From Tianweitania populi (lineage in GTDB: Bacteria > Pseudomonadota > Alphaproteobacteria > Rhizobiales > Rhizobiaceae): 64,000 bases of DNA. The stretch spans positions 1,857,532 through 1,921,531 of the forward strand of contig NZ_BMZQ01000001.1 of the NCBI RefSeq assembly GCF_014652875.1, read 5' to 3'. Made by a program: the position numbers and the translations under genes. Shown here in pieces: positions 53,615 to 63,136 of this stretch (positions are counted from its first letter, which is position 1; the number at the start of each line of letters is the position of its first letter). The notes below the pieces were generated by a model. That model was not told the DNA's origin. It did no database searches and saw only the letters and a program-made list of their open reading frames with translations.

Positions 53615-54466
53615 ATGCGCTATTCCGCCGTGCCCGCCCGCCAGCTGCGTTCCGCAATGCTGGCCGCAACCGTTCTGCCGGTGCTGGGGCTTGCTGCCTG
53701 TCAGTCGACCGGCCCGATGGGCGAAGTGGCAAGCATCCAGACCGCGCAGGGTTCGAGCGAAAACATTTCTTCGCTAACCTCGGTGATCGACCGCAATCCG
53801 CGCGATCCCGAAGCCTACAATGTGCGTGGCTCCGCTTACGGCCGTGCCGGCGATTATCGCCGCGCCATCAAGGATTTCGACCAGGCGCTCGCGCTCAACC
53901 CGAACTTCTACCAGGCCTATGCCAACCGCGCGCTGATCAACCGCTATCTCGGCCAGCAGCCGCAGGCGATTGCCGACTACAACAAGTCGCTTCAGATCAA
54001 CAGCAACTATGCCGCCGCCTATATCGGTCGCGGCGACGTGTATCGCCTGGCCGGCAACAGCCAGCAGGCGTTGCAGGATTACGAACGCGCAATCCAGATG
54101 AACACGACGGATCCGCGCGCTTATGCCGGACGCGGCCTCGTGTACCAGACAACGGGCCAGCACAGCCAAGCCATCGAGGATTTCGCCACCACCATCTCGC
54201 TCGCACCCGACCAGCCCAACGGCTACAACGGCCGCGGCCTGTCCTATCTGGCGCTCGGTGACGACGACAACGCCTTTGCCGACTTCAACGTCGCCATCAA
54301 GCTCAATGACGGCGTGGCGGAAAGCTGGACCAATCAGGGTCTGGTCTACGAAAAGCGCGGCGACAAGGCTCGCGCCGCCAAATCCTATGCCCGCGCGGCT
54401 CAGCTCGATCCGAACTACAAGCCGGCAGTGAACGGCCTTTCGCGCACCCGCAGCGGCGGTGCTTGA
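53615..54466 (+). CDS. TPR-repeat lipoprotein (NlpI-like)
   Basis: A 283-residue protein with a lipoprotein signal (VLPVLGLAAC, lipidated Cys29) followed by about six tetratricopeptide repeats from residue 60 to the end, typical pattern AYNVRGSAYGRAGDYRRAI, AYAGRGLVYQTTGQHSQAI. Related to NlpI and other outer- or inner-membrane scaffolds that bring cell-wall hydrolases and proteases together. ATG 53615 precedes the signal; the frame extends to 53387 inside rpsU. Confidence 0.88.
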   Translation: MRYSAVPARQLRSAMLAATVLPVLGLAACQSTGPMGEVASIQTAQGSSENISSLTSVIDRNPRDPEAYNVRGSAYGRAGDYRRAIKDFDQALALNPNFYQAYANRALINRYLGQQPQAIADYNKSLQINSNYAAAYIGRGDVYRLAGNSQQALQDYERAIQMNTTDPRAYAGRGLVYQTTGQHSQAIEDFATTISLAPDQPNGYNGRGLSYLALGDDDNAFADFNVAIKLNDGVAESWTNQGLVYEKRGDKARAAKSYARAAQLDPNYKPAVNGLSRTRSGGA

Positions 54467-54495
54467 TCCAAGCGCCTGCCCTTCGAACGGACTCG

Positions 54496-54531
54496 GGTCA
54501 CGGGTGTTGAGGTTTGTAACACCTTGTGACC
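54496..54531 (+). terminator. stem-loop between TPR lipoprotein and DUF992 genes
   Basis: GGTCAC-G-GGTGTT pairs with AACACC-TT-GTGACC across a 9-base loop (54496-54531), followed by TTCC. An imperfect but long stem; probable transcription end or mRNA stabiliser for the TPR gene. Confidence 0.5.
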
Positions 54532-54611
54532 TTCCGTCGCTCATCCCAGGCGGAACAACCTGGCTGGTGCGGGATTGTTGGGACTTCTTCCGTTTGTAGG
54601 AGTTCCTTATC

Positions 54612-55088
54612 ATGAAATCAGTTATTGCCTTCGCCGCCCTTGCCGCCGGTCTTTCTGCCGCGCCCGCCGCTTTCGCAAACGAGCGTGTTCAGCTCGGCGT
54701 TCTCAGCTGCGATATTCAGGGTGGCACGAGCTTCATCGTCGGCTCGAACAAATCCGTCGATTGCGAATACACGCCGGCGCGCGGCGGCTCGGTGCAGCGC
54801 TACAGCGGCATGATTTCGAAGCTCGGCGTCGATCTCGGCATGACGCAGGGCGGCAATCTTCATTGGGCAGTGTTCGGCGTGAACTACAATGTCGGTGACG
54901 GCGAGTTGGCCGGCAACTATTACGGCGCGAATGCTGAAGCGAGCATCGTTGTGGGCGCAGGCGCAAACCTGCTGACCGGCGGACCGCGTACCAGCTTCAC
55001 GCTGCAGCCGCTCAGCGTTCAGGCACAGACCGGCCTTAATGCCGCTGTTGCCGTTTCGGGCCTGGAACTCACCTACTCCTACAAATAA
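54612..55088 (+). CDS. DUF992 family exported protein
   Basis: A 158-residue protein with a Sec signal (SVIAFAALAAGLSAAPAAFA) and mature start NERVQLGVLSCDIQGG. The pattern VDCEYTP, GVDLGMTQGG, WAVFG, GNYYGANAEASIVVGAGANLL is that of DUF992, an alphaproteobacterial periplasmic or outer-membrane-associated family of unknown function. Two cysteines (LSC, VDC) may form a disulfide. TAGGAG lies upstream of the ATG. Confidence 0.92.
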   Translation: MKSVIAFAALAAGLSAAPAAFANERVQLGVLSCDIQGGTSFIVGSNKSVDCEYTPARGGSVQRYSGMISKLGVDLGMTQGGNLHWAVFGVNYNVGDGELAGNYYGANAEASIVVGAGANLLTGGPRTSFTLQPLSVQAQTGLNAAVAVSGLELTYSYK

Positions 55089-55107
55089 GGCTTTCGCCTT
55101 CTCGTAT

Positions 55108-55139
55108 AAAAAAGGCCGGCATCACTGCCGGCCTTTTTT
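55108..55139. terminator. bidirectional Rho-independent terminator
   Basis: AAAAAAGGCCGGC (55108-55120) pairs with GCCGGCCTTTTTT (55127-55139) around ATCACT. T-runs on both strands end DUF992 (rightward) and pntB (leftward, stop at 55146). Confidence 0.93.
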
Positions 55140-55145
55140 GTTGTC

Positions 55146-56543
55146 TCAGTGGTCCATCGCCTTGACGATGTCTTCGGTCATCTTCTTGGCGTCGCCCAAG
55201 AGCATCATCGTGCCGTCCTTATAGAACAGCGTATTATCGATGCCGGCATAACCGGAGCCGAGTGAGCGCTTCACGAAGAGGCAGGTGCGGGCCTTATCGA
55301 CGTCAAGGATCGGCATGCCGTAGATCGGCGAGGACTTGTCGTCGCGCGCCGACGGGTTGGTCACGTCGTTAGCGCCGATCACATAGGCCACATCGGCCTG
55401 CGCAAATTCCGAGTTGATGTCTTCGAGTTCGAAGACCTCGTCATAAGGCACGTTGGCTTCGGCAAGCAGCACGTTCATGTGGCCGGGCATACGGCCGGCA
55501 ACCGGATGGATCGCGTATTTGACCTCGACGCCGTTGGCCTTGAGCTTATCGGCCAGTTCGCGAAGCGCGTGCTGCGCCTGCGCCACCGCCATGCCGTAGC
55601 CCGGCACGATGATGACCTTCGAGGCATTGGCCATGAGATAAGCGGCATCGTCGGCCGAGCCGAGCTTCACGTTGCGCTCGATCCCATCATCGGCAGCGGC
55701 AGCCGTTTCGCCGCCGAAGCCGCCGAGAATGACGGAGATGAAGGAGCGGTTCATGCCCTTGCACATGATGTAGGACAGGATCGCACCCGACGAGCCAACC
55801 AGCGCGCCAGTGATGATCAGCGCGAGATTGCCCAGCGTAAAGCCGAGTGCAGCCGCCGCCCAACCCGAATAGGAGTTGAGCATCGACACCACGACCGGCA
55901 TGTCCGCGCCGCCGATCGGGACGATCAGCAAGACGCCGAGTGCCAGCGAGGCGATGACGATCAGCCAGAAGACCGCATAGCTCTGCGTGGTCACCAGCAG
56001 GATGATGAGCAGCACCAAAGCTGCAGCCAGCGCGATGTTCACCGCATGGCGTGCCGGCAGCAGGATCGGCTTGCCGGACATGCGCCCGTCGAGCTTCAGG
56101 TAAGCGATAACCGAGCCGGTGAAGGTGATGGCGCCGATGGCAACGCCGAGGCTCATTTCCACCAGCGCCTGGCCGTGGATGTCGCCGACCGTGCCAATGC
56201 CGAAGCTCTCCGGCGCATACATGGCTGCGGCCGCAACCATCACGGCGGCCAAGCCAACCAGGCTGTGGAAGGCCGCGACGAGCTGCGGCATGGATGTCAT
56301 GGCGATGCGGCGAGCGGTGACCGCGCCGATGCCGCCGCCGATGGCGAGACCGAGCACGATCAGGCCGAAGCCGCCAAGGCTCGGGCGCGCCAGAGCGAGC
56401 GTCGTGACGATCGCGATCGCCATGCCGATCATGCCGTAGATATTGCCCTGCCGGCTGGTGGTCGGATGCGACAGGCCACGCAGCGCCATGATGAACAGGA
56501 CGCCGGAAACGAGATAAAGGAAGGAAGCGACGTTGATGCTCAT
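55146..56543 (-). CDS. pntB: NAD(P) transhydrogenase subunit beta
   Basis: A 465-residue subunit: eight to nine spans in the first 270 residues, then the NADP-binding domain III (VIIVPGYGMAVAQAQ about 309-323, YAIHPVAGRMPGHMNVLL, IGANDVTNPSA). With PntAA and PntAB it couples hydride transfer from NADH to NADP+ to proton entry, supplying NADPH. It is last in the operon, three bases after pntAB. Confidence 0.96.
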   Translation of the reverse strand: MSINVASFLYLVSGVLFIMALRGLSHPTTSRQGNIYGMIGMAIAIVTTLALARPSLGGFGLIVLGLAIGGGIGAVTARRIAMTSMPQLVAAFHSLVGLAAVMVAAAAMYAPESFGIGTVGDIHGQALVEMSLGVAIGAITFTGSVIAYLKLDGRMSGKPILLPARHAVNIALAAALVLLIILLVTTQSYAVFWLIVIASLALGVLLIVPIGGADMPVVVSMLNSYSGWAAAALGFTLGNLALIITGALVGSSGAILSYIMCKGMNRSFISVILGGFGGETAAAADDGIERNVKLGSADDAAYLMANASKVIIVPGYGMAVAQAQHALRELADKLKANGVEVKYAIHPVAGRMPGHMNVLLAEANVPYDEVFELEDINSEFAQADVAYVIGANDVTNPSARDDKSSPIYGMPILDVDKARTCLFVKRSLGSGYAGIDNTLFYKDGTMMLLGDAKKMTEDIVKAMDH

Positions 56544-56546
56544 GAA

Positions 56547-56954
56547 CTAGCGCTCCTTCTTCTTGTACATCGCCAGCATGCGCTGCGTGACAAGGAAGCC
56601 GCCGAAGATGTTCACGGAAGCGAGGATCAAGGCAATGAAGCCGAAGCCGGTCGCCAGACCGGAAGCCGAGATGCCGACCGCCAGAAGCGCACCCACCACG
56701 ATCACCGATGAGATCGCGTTGGTCACGGCCATCAGCGGCGTGTGCAACGCCGGCGTCACCGACCAGACGACGTAATAGCCGACAAAGATCGCCAGCACGA
56801 AGATCGCCAAACGGAACACGAAAGGATCGATCACCCCGCCCGATGCGGCATGAACGGCCTGCGCGACATTGTCGTTATGCGCGAGCGCCAGATGAAGGTT
56901 GGTGATTGCCGCGTCGACGCGATCAAGTGCGTCCTGAACTGCTGTGTTTTCCAT
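56547..56954 (-). CDS. pntAB: NAD(P) transhydrogenase alpha, membrane part
   Basis: A 135-residue protein with about three spans ([54 protein letters not shown]) and the C-terminus MLAMYKKKE, as in split alpha subunits of alphaproteobacteria. ATG 56954 overlaps the pntAA stop (TGATG). The N-terminal 45 residues are hydrophilic. Confidence 0.95.
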   Translation of the reverse strand: MENTAVQDALDRVDAAITNLHLALAHNDNVAQAVHAASGGVIDPFVFRLAIFVLAIFVGYYVVWSVTPALHTPLMAVTNAISSVIVVGALLAVGISASGLATGFGFIALILASVNIFGGFLVTQRMLAMYKKKER

Positions 56955-58213
56955 CACGCTGCTCCTTCCGGCTTGCCGGGCTGCTCGCCACCAACCGCAG
57001 CGGCCTCTTCCGGCGCCGCGTCGAGGCCAGGCTCGGTGCTGACCGCTTCTGCAGGTGCGGTCGGCGCAGCCACAGGTGCTGCCGATGCGAAATTGGGGTG
57101 AATGACCGCGCCGCCATGGGTCAGCAACGTCGCCTTCACCAACTCGTCGTCCGGATTGACCACGATCGTCTTTGAGGTCTTGTCGACCATCGATTCCAGG
57201 AAGGCGTAGAGGTTGCGCGCGTAAAGCAGCGAGGCGGAAGCCGCGATGCGACCGGCAACATTGGTGTGGCCAACGATCGTGACGCCGTTTTCAAGCGTGA
57301 TCACGGCATCCGCCACGGCGCCTTCGACATTGCCGCCGCGTTCAACCGCGAGATCGACAAGGACCGAGCCGGGCTTCATCGCTGCGACCATCGCCGCCGA
57401 GACCAGCTTCGGCGCAGGCCGGCCGGGGATCAGCGCCGTCGTGATGACGATGTCCTGCTTGGCAATGTGCTCGGCAACAAGCGCTGACTGCTTGTCCTGA
57501 TATGCTTTGGACATTTCCTTGGCATAGCCGCCCGCCGTTTCGGCGGCCTTGAACTCTTCATCCTCGACAGCCACGAACTTGGCGCCGAGCGAAGCAACCT
57601 GTTCCTTGGCAGCGGGGCGCACGTCAGTGGCGGTGACAATGGCGCCCATGCGACGCGCGGTGGCAATCGCCTGCAAGCCTGCAACGCCCGCACCCATCAC
57701 GAACACCTTGGCGGCGGGCACGGTGCCTGCCGCCGTCATCATCATCGGTAGCGCGCGGTCGTAAACTGCTGCGGCATCAACCACGGCCTGATAACCGGCA
57801 AGATTTGCCTGGCTGGACAGCACGTCCATGACCTGAGCGCGGGTGATGCGCGGCATGAACTCCATGGCGAAAGCAGAGATGCCCGCGGACCCCATGGCCT
57901 CGACTTCGGCCTGCTTGCCATAGGGATCCATGGTCGCAATGACGAGCGCGCCCGACTTGTAACCGCGGATCTCGTCCGCGGAGGGGCGACGAACCTTGAG
58001 CACGACGTCAGCGCTTGAGGCATCGGCGACACCGCCGATCGTTGCGCCCGCTTTGGTGAACTCGCTGTCTGGAATACGGGAATTAAGCCCGGCACCGCTT
58101 TCCACCACGACATCAAGCCCAAGCGCCTTCATGCGCTTGACCGTGTCGGGTGAGGCCGCAACACGCGGCTCCGCCGGATCAATCTCTTTCGGAATAAAGA
58201 CGGTCTGAGCCAA
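56954..58213 (-). CDS. pntAA: NAD(P) transhydrogenase alpha, NAD-binding part
   Basis: A 419-residue soluble domain I protein, related to alanine dehydrogenase: [57 protein letters not shown] (174-191) and [16 protein letters not shown]. The last 45 residues are an Ala/Pro/Glu linker. First gene of the pnt operon. Confidence 0.96.
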   Translation of the reverse strand: MAQTVFIPKEIDPAEPRVAASPDTVKRMKALGLDVVVESGAGLNSRIPDSEFTKAGATIGGVADASSADVVLKVRRPSADEIRGYKSGALVIATMDPYGKQAEVEAMGSAGISAFAMEFMPRITRAQVMDVLSSQANLAGYQAVVDAAAVYDRALPMMMTAAGTVPAAKVFVMGAGVAGLQAIATARRMGAIVTATDVRPAAKEQVASLGAKFVAVEDEEFKAAETAGGYAKEMSKAYQDKQSALVAEHIAKQDIVITTALIPGRPAPKLVSAAMVAAMKPGSVLVDLAVERGGNVEGAVADAVITLENGVTIVGHTNVAGRIAASASLLYARNLYAFLESMVDKTSKTIVVNPDDELVKATLLTHGGAVIHPNFASAAPVAAPTAPAEAVSTEPGLDAAPEEAAAVGGEQPGKPEGAA

Positions 58214-58277
58214 CAGCGCGCCCCTTTCGCCGTTGATGTTTCAGGAAGGAAGCGGCTTCAGCCTAGGCTCAAGCCGT

Positions 58278-58511
58278 TCAAGCGGAGCGCAGGAAGAACG
58301 TCCCGCCGGCGCAGATGATGGCGAACAGGATGATGGAGGAAATGAACCCGCCTCCCATGAAGAAGCCAAAAGCCATCGCGATCATCAGAGCAACAAGCAC
58401 GAGCGTGCCGTACTTGGTCAGCGCAAGAAAACCTTCATAGGTTTTCTCATGCTCGGAATAATCCATCTCGGCGCCCATTTCGAGCGGCCCGCTTGGCGTC
58501 TGATCAGCCAT
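58278..58511 (-). CDS. aa3-type cytochrome c oxidase subunit IV
   Basis: A 77-residue protein: short hydrophilic start, EMDYSEHEKTYEGFLALTKYGT, then two hydrophobic segments (VLVALMIAMAFGFFMGGGF and SSIILFAIICAGGTFFL). This matches the bacterial COX4_pro_2 subunit of aa3 oxidases. It lies just upstream of the pnt operon in the same direction, 64 bases apart. Confidence 0.9.
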   Translation of the reverse strand: MADQTPSGPLEMGAEMDYSEHEKTYEGFLALTKYGTLVLVALMIAMAFGFFMGGGFISSIILFAIICAGGTFFLRSA

Positions 58512-58622
58512 GTTTACCCCCACAAGCAAGATTGTTCTCGCACATAGCGAAACTCCGAGATCAGGGCAATGGCGCACTTGTCGCGGCGGAAGGCCTGATA
58601 AGAGATCAGCCCGGAGAACGCC

Positions 58623-58772
58623 TTATCCGCCAAGCTGCGGAAAGAGGCCGACCAGTCCGATAATGATCAGGTACAGCGCGACGATATAGTTGAGCAGGCG
58701 GGGCATGATCAGGATCAGCACGCCGGCAATCAGCGAAATCAGCGGCGTCAGCGTCAGGGCAGTCAGGGTCAT
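58623..58772 (-). CDS. DUF3096 small membrane protein
   Basis: A 49-residue protein, almost entirely hydrophobic with two short spans (LISLIAGVLILIMPRLLNY, IVALYLIIIGLVGLF). DUF3096 proteins are small inner-membrane peptides of unknown role. ATG 58772 is preceded by AAGGAGATTCTC; the longer frame to 58844 is not supported. Confidence 0.85.
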   Translation of the reverse strand: MTLTALTLTPLISLIAGVLILIMPRLLNYIVALYLIIIGLVGLFPQLGG

Positions 58773-58818
58773 GAGAATCTCCTTGGTTCGCTTGGGAACG
58801 ACCGGTGGCGCCGAAGGT

Positions 58819-59457
58819 TCAAAGAACCCCATGCACCCGCGCATGATAGATCAACAGGATCGTCTTGGCGTCGCGAATGCGGCCATCGGCAATCGCAGCC
58901 AGGGCGTCATCGAAGCCCATTTCCACGACCTCGATGTCCTCGCCCTCATCCACCAGCCCGCCGCCAAGGCTGGGACGTGACGCAGGATCATATTCCGCCA
59001 GAAACAGATGCAGCCGTTCGGTCACGGAACCGGGGCTTGAAAAGCAGTCGGTGATGCTCTGCGGCTCTCCAATCGCATATCCGGTTTCCTCGGCGACTTC
59101 GTGCCGGATCGCGTCGGCCGGATCGCGGTCATCGAGAAGGCCCGCAGGGACTTCCAGCATCATGCCATCAGCCACACCATTCAAGTAGGCCGGCAGCCGG
59201 AACTGCCGCGTCAGGATGATGCTGCGCCGTTCCTTGTTGTAAAGCAGAATGCCCGCGCCGCTGCCGCGGTCGAAGACTTCGCGCTTCTGTTGCTGCCATG
59301 TGCCGTCGGAGCGACGCACATCGATCGTGTAGTTGCGCAGCGTGTACCAGTTGTCCGAAAGGACCTGGACATCGCGGATCGCAACGTCGCCCTGCTCGTC
59401 GGAGCGAGGCTCAACCAAGGGGTTGTGTTTCGGCGGCTTGGTCAAGATCCCTCGCAT
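58819..59457 (-). CDS. nudK: NudK-type Nudix hydrolase (GDP-mannose pyrophosphatase)
   Basis: A 212-residue Nudix protein. VFDRGSGAGILLYNKERRS, ILTRQFRLPAYLNG and the Nudix box beginning PAGLLDDRDPADAIRHEVAE then ETGY follow E. coli NudK closely, including its box with one residue fewer between the first acid and the helix than the general consensus; the first Glu is Asp here. NudK hydrolyses GDP-mannose and related sugar nucleotides. Cytoplasmic. Confidence 0.87.
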   Translation of the reverse strand: MRGILTKPPKHNPLVEPRSDEQGDVAIRDVQVLSDNWYTLRNYTIDVRRSDGTWQQQKREVFDRGSGAGILLYNKERRSIILTRQFRLPAYLNGVADGMMLEVPAGLLDDRDPADAIRHEVAEETGYAIGEPQSITDCFSSPGSVTERLHLFLAEYDPASRPSLGGGLVDEGEDIEVVEMGFDDALAAIADGRIRDAKTILLIYHARVHGVL

Positions 59458-59548
59458 TCCGGCAACAAAAGCTGGGCGGGCAATGCCAGCGCATGAAACA
59501 GACGCTCGATGATTCCCCTGCCCGCGTCTACCGGCATATCACCAAAGG

Positions 59549-60331
59549 TCAGGCGGCTGGCCGGTAATATTTCGCGGTCGGCAGGATCGTCAGCGGCGCC
59601 AGCTCACCCGGCCCCGGCCGCGCAAACAACATCCGCCGCTCCGCCGCCGTTGAGCGGAAGAAGGGGAACCGGCGCAGGGTGTTTTCCATGTTCTCCGAGG
59701 TCCGGGACTGGAACAAATGCACTGGCATCATCAGTCCGGGATATGTACGCGGCGGCAATGCCTGGCTGGCATTGAAAATCCGTTTGTAGAAGGCCGCATG
59801 CTCCTCCTTGATGGCGGTCAGGCAATATGTCGGGTCGAAGTAGCTGCAAGCGACAACGGCAAGACGCAAAGTGAGGTAGGGCAGGACCCGATGCTGCTTG
59901 GAGACATAAAGATCGGCTGCGAACCGACTTGGATCGACGAAGGTTTCTCCAGCTTCCAGCCTCGGCCTTAGCGCATCACCGAAAACCGTCATGCTTGGAG
60001 ACCGCGGCTGCTCTGCGCTCACATGGTGCAAGCGGATCGTGCTGACGAGCGCGCCGTCGATAAACACGCCGAAGCGATATGAATTTGCCAGGTCGTCATA
60101 CTCGTCAACGACCATCTTGGATGGATTTGGCCCGACCATCCCGGTTGCCAAATATGAATCATAGCGAAGCCGGTAGATGGCTTCAATGTCCTCGCCTGTT
60201 TCACAGCGTCGATATTCAACTTGGTCGAGAAGAGCGATGACGCTCTTTGTAAAAGTATCAGGCTCGGCGATAGTCCGAACCTGTTCTACGCCGGGCTGCT
60301 GTGCTGCGGCCCCGCTGCCTTCAATTCCCAT
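59549..60331 (-). CDS. FeeM/LuxI-like N-acyltransferase
   Basis: A 260-residue protein resembling N-acyl amino acid synthase FeeM and other GNAT/autoinducer-synthase-fold enzymes, which move acyl groups from acyl-ACP to an amino acid or similar nucleophile. Seen: IEAIYRLRYDSYLATGM (the conserved Arg/Tyr helix of the LuxI fold), RFGVFIDGALVSTIRLH strand, and DPSRFAADLYVSKQH, then PYLTLRLAVVACSYF. A product could be a long-chain N-acyl amino acid signal or lipid. A CtrA-like box (60407-60422) lies 76 bases upstream, and a GGDEF-EAL gene precedes it in the same direction. Confidence 0.72.
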   Translation of the reverse strand: MGIEGSGAAAQQPGVEQVRTIAEPDTFTKSVIALLDQVEYRRCETGEDIEAIYRLRYDSYLATGMVGPNPSKMVVDEYDDLANSYRFGVFIDGALVSTIRLHHVSAEQPRSPSMTVFGDALRPRLEAGETFVDPSRFAADLYVSKQHRVLPYLTLRLAVVACSYFDPTYCLTAIKEEHAAFYKRIFNASQALPPRTYPGLMMPVHLFQSRTSENMENTLRRFPFFRSTAAERRMLFARPGPGELAPLTILPTAKYYRPAA

Positions 60332-60406
60332 AATGGCCCCCGTCTGCCTGGGGGCGACGTTACCGCGCCGGGCACATCAGTAAAGCTGAAAATTCGACCT
60401 ATCATG

Positions 60407-60422
60407 TTTACCCTTTGTTAAC
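60407..60422. promoter_or_regulatory. candidate CtrA box upstream of the acyltransferase
   Basis: TTTA-N7-TTAAC, one mismatch from TTAA-N7-TTAAC, 76 bases before the start codon at 60331. Weak alone; listed because spacing and context match the box at 31852. Confidence 0.35.
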
Positions 60423-60502
60423 CTTATCCTTTCTCTTGTGCATATCGGTAGCAGGCCTCTCGGCGGCCGCATGTAGGCCTATCAAGTTTGCCGAGCGAGT
60501 CG

Positions 60503-62830
60503 TCAGACGTGAGAAGCCAATCGTGAGCGGCGCGATTTTGCAGCGCGCAACTTTTTACCGAACGGCCACATAGTGGAGGCGATTGTATCGACGCCGGTCG
60601 CCGTCAATACAGCCCCGAAGAGGAAGCCCTGCAACAAGTCCGGCTCGACAGTGTCAGACAGAATGCGCAGCTGCTCGATGGTCTCAACGCCTTCTACGGT
60701 CACCTGCAAACCGAGAGACCGAGACAGGTTGACGATCCCCTTGAGCAGCGTCAGCGACTTTTCATCGCCTGCCAGATCCATGATGAAGCTGCGGTCGATC
60801 TTGATCTTGTCCAGCGGCAGCGTGTGCAAGTAGCTGAGGCTGGAATAGCCTGTGCCGAAGTCATCCAAAGCAATTCGGACACCCAGTGCCTTGAGATCCT
60901 CAAGATAGTGGCGGCTCTGCGACTTGTCGTCTAGCAGCGCTGTTTCGGTGACTTCAATCTCCAGGCGGCTCGGTTCAAGACCGGAACTCTCCAAAGCCAG
61001 CCTGACCTGTTCGACAATATCTCCGTCGCGCAGATCTTTCGCCGACAGGTTGACGGAAACGCTGATCGGCTGCGGCCAAGCAAGGCATTCACGACACGCC
61101 GTGTTCAGCACGAAGATGCTGATGTCGGAGATGATGCCCATCTCCTCCGCAAGCGGGATAAACACCGCTGGCGAAATGGGCCCAAGTTCGGGGTGATCCC
61201 AGCGGCAAAGGGCTTCGCACCCATCGATGCGCATGGACGTCAGACCCACGATCGGCTGATACACAACGCGCAATTTGCCCATGTCGACAGCGCTACGCAG
61301 ATCCGCCTTCATGACCTGCCGATTGCGAAATGCATCATCCATGGCGGTTTCGAACAAACGCCACCCGTTCTTGCCTTGCTCTTTAGCCTTGTAAAGCGCC
61401 AGGTCCGCCTTCACGAACATACTGTCGACGTCGGTTCGTTGAACCTGCGAGATGACGGCACCCGCACTGACCTGCATCCGCAAGTTGTGGCCGGCCACGT
61501 CCACGTCTCCGGACACGCTTCGAAAGATGTCGTCCAGCTGCGACACAAACTCGTCTTCGTTCTTCACCTGATCGAAAAACAAAACAAACTCATCGCCCCC
61601 GAAACGGCTGACTTTCACCTCGTCAGAAGAAAAGGCGCTCAGCTTGCTTGCCATCGCGTAGATCAACCCATCGCCGATCGGATGACCCAACGTGTCATTG
61701 ACGCTCTTGAAGTCGTCGAGATCGACCACGACGAGGCCGCACAAACGGCTTCGGTCACCGACGGCCATATGTCCTGTCACCACTTCATGGAAGTAGGCGC
61801 GATTGGGAAGCCCCGTCAGGCCATCATACCGCGCCATGAATCGAACACGCTCTTCGGCATCGATCCTCGCGGTTACATCCTCGAACGTGATGACGCCGAG
61901 ATCGTTCGACCCTTCTCGCGCAGAGAATTCAACATGCTGACCATTAGCGAAACTCACGAGCAGCTTGCGGTCGCGCTGGTCTCTCAGAGCACGTCCCAAC
62001 TGGCTTTCCACGTAAACGCAGTCTTTCGCCTCCATCAGTCCTGCCGCAACGCTGCGCATGAGCAGGGAATGCAGGCTGCGGCCGATCATGCGATCGGCCG
62101 ACTGCATTTGTAGCATGCCCGCTGCTTCCGCATTGGCCACAACCACGACATTGGCCGAGTTCACCATGACCAAGCCGTGCGACATCGTATTCAGTGCACG
62201 ATCGAAGCGCTGGGCGATCTGCTTCGCTTGCTTGTGCCCGGTGACTGCGGAGAAGAGGACGTAGCGGACTTGGTCAGCAGTCCCCTTCAGGACGAAGAGG
62301 AACGGAAAGATCAGGAGACCGAGAACGATATTCGGGAGATCACCTCGAAGGATCAGACTGAGTGAGATCGGCGATACGATGGTGATCCCGAAGATTGCTA
62401 CCATGCTGCGGGAGCCGTAGTTCCGGCCTGACACGGTGACCAGCGAGCTCAGCGTTACCGCAAGAGCCGCGATTTCCGAGAAGGCATCCGGAACGAGGTA
62501 GATTGCCGTGAAGCAATATCCGCCGAGTGCCAATCCCTGCAAAGACCCCAGCAGAATATAGTTCCGCTCGCATGCCTTGGCGCTTTCATAATCAACGATC
62601 AAGGAAAGTCGAACGACCCGAGACATGCTGAGGAAGCGACCAAGACCCAGTCCAGCCAGGATGATCGTCAGCCAGAGGTAGACCGGCTCCCCCGTTGTCC
62701 GAAAAGACATGAAGGTCATGATCGCATGGCAAAACGCCCCGATCAGGATCATGTGCACGTTGTCGTACAATGACCGGATGAATTGGACGTAGACGTCCTT
62801 CGGTATTGTGTCGGGCTTCGCGCTGCTCAT
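60503..62830 (-). CDS. membrane GGDEF-EAL protein (c-di-GMP turnover)
   Basis: A 775-residue protein: about five spans in residues 25-195, a PAS-like domain (205-325), GGDEF (330-495) with intact GGDEF at 411-415, and EAL (505-755) with intact EAL at 539-541 plus DDFGTGYSSLSYLHTL and VEGVET, residues expected for metal binding and catalysis. Both enzymatic activities are therefore possible. No RxxD inhibitory site is seen before GGDEF. It sits 171 bases upstream of the FeeM-like gene with a near-consensus CtrA box before its start. It could feed the c-di-GMP pool controlling surface structures such as the secreted glycine-rich proteins. Confidence 0.93.
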   Translation of the reverse strand: MSSAKPDTIPKDVYVQFIRSLYDNVHMILIGAFCHAIMTFMSFRTTGEPVYLWLTIILAGLGLGRFLSMSRVVRLSLIVDYESAKACERNYILLGSLQGLALGGYCFTAIYLVPDAFSEIAALAVTLSSLVTVSGRNYGSRSMVAIFGITIVSPISLSLILRGDLPNIVLGLLIFPFLFVLKGTADQVRYVLFSAVTGHKQAKQIAQRFDRALNTMSHGLVMVNSANVVVVANAEAAGMLQMQSADRMIGRSLHSLLMRSVAAGLMEAKDCVYVESQLGRALRDQRDRKLLVSFANGQHVEFSAREGSNDLGVITFEDVTARIDAEERVRFMARYDGLTGLPNRAYFHEVVTGHMAVGDRSRLCGLVVVDLDDFKSVNDTLGHPIGDGLIYAMASKLSAFSSDEVKVSRFGGDEFVLFFDQVKNEDEFVSQLDDIFRSVSGDVDVAGHNLRMQVSAGAVISQVQRTDVDSMFVKADLALYKAKEQGKNGWRLFETAMDDAFRNRQVMKADLRSAVDMGKLRVVYQPIVGLTSMRIDGCEALCRWDHPELGPISPAVFIPLAEEMGIISDISIFVLNTACRECLAWPQPISVSVNLSAKDLRDGDIVEQVRLALESSGLEPSRLEIEVTETALLDDKSQSRHYLEDLKALGVRIALDDFGTGYSSLSYLHTLPLDKIKIDRSFIMDLAGDEKSLTLLKGIVNLSRSLGLQVTVEGVETIEQLRILSDTVEPDLLQGFLFGAVLTATGVDTIASTMWPFGKKLRAAKSRRSRLASHV

Positions 62831-63136
62831 TGCCTGGTGCCGGTCAGTGCCTGTCTATCGCATATGCCGCCTTAAGAAAGGTTTAGACCTTCCTGATTGA
62901 AGCCGTTGATATTGACAGATAATGCCAGCCTGAATGGCGGCGATGTCAAGCGGGGAGCAGGCGCCTGAGACTTGCAACTCTCTCCTTATCCCTTCGCCGC
63001 ACTTTTAAGCCTGACACAACTCTGCTAGTGCGCGGGATGCCTGTGGAATGCTGGTTGTTGCGCCGTGCATGGGGTCGAGCATACAGTCGGGTCGGCGCGT
63101 GGTGGGATGATGCGCCGTCGTGGGAGGAGGTTCTGC
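62831..63136. promoter_or_regulatory. divergent region between GGDEF-EAL and TRAP genes, with CtrA-like box
   Basis: A 306-base gap. TTAA-N7-TTAG at 62872-62886 is one mismatch from the CtrA consensus, 42-56 bases before the GGDEF-EAL start. GGGAGGAGG at 63122-63130 is a strong ribosome-binding site for the TRAP gene. Nothing else recognised. Confidence 0.4.
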
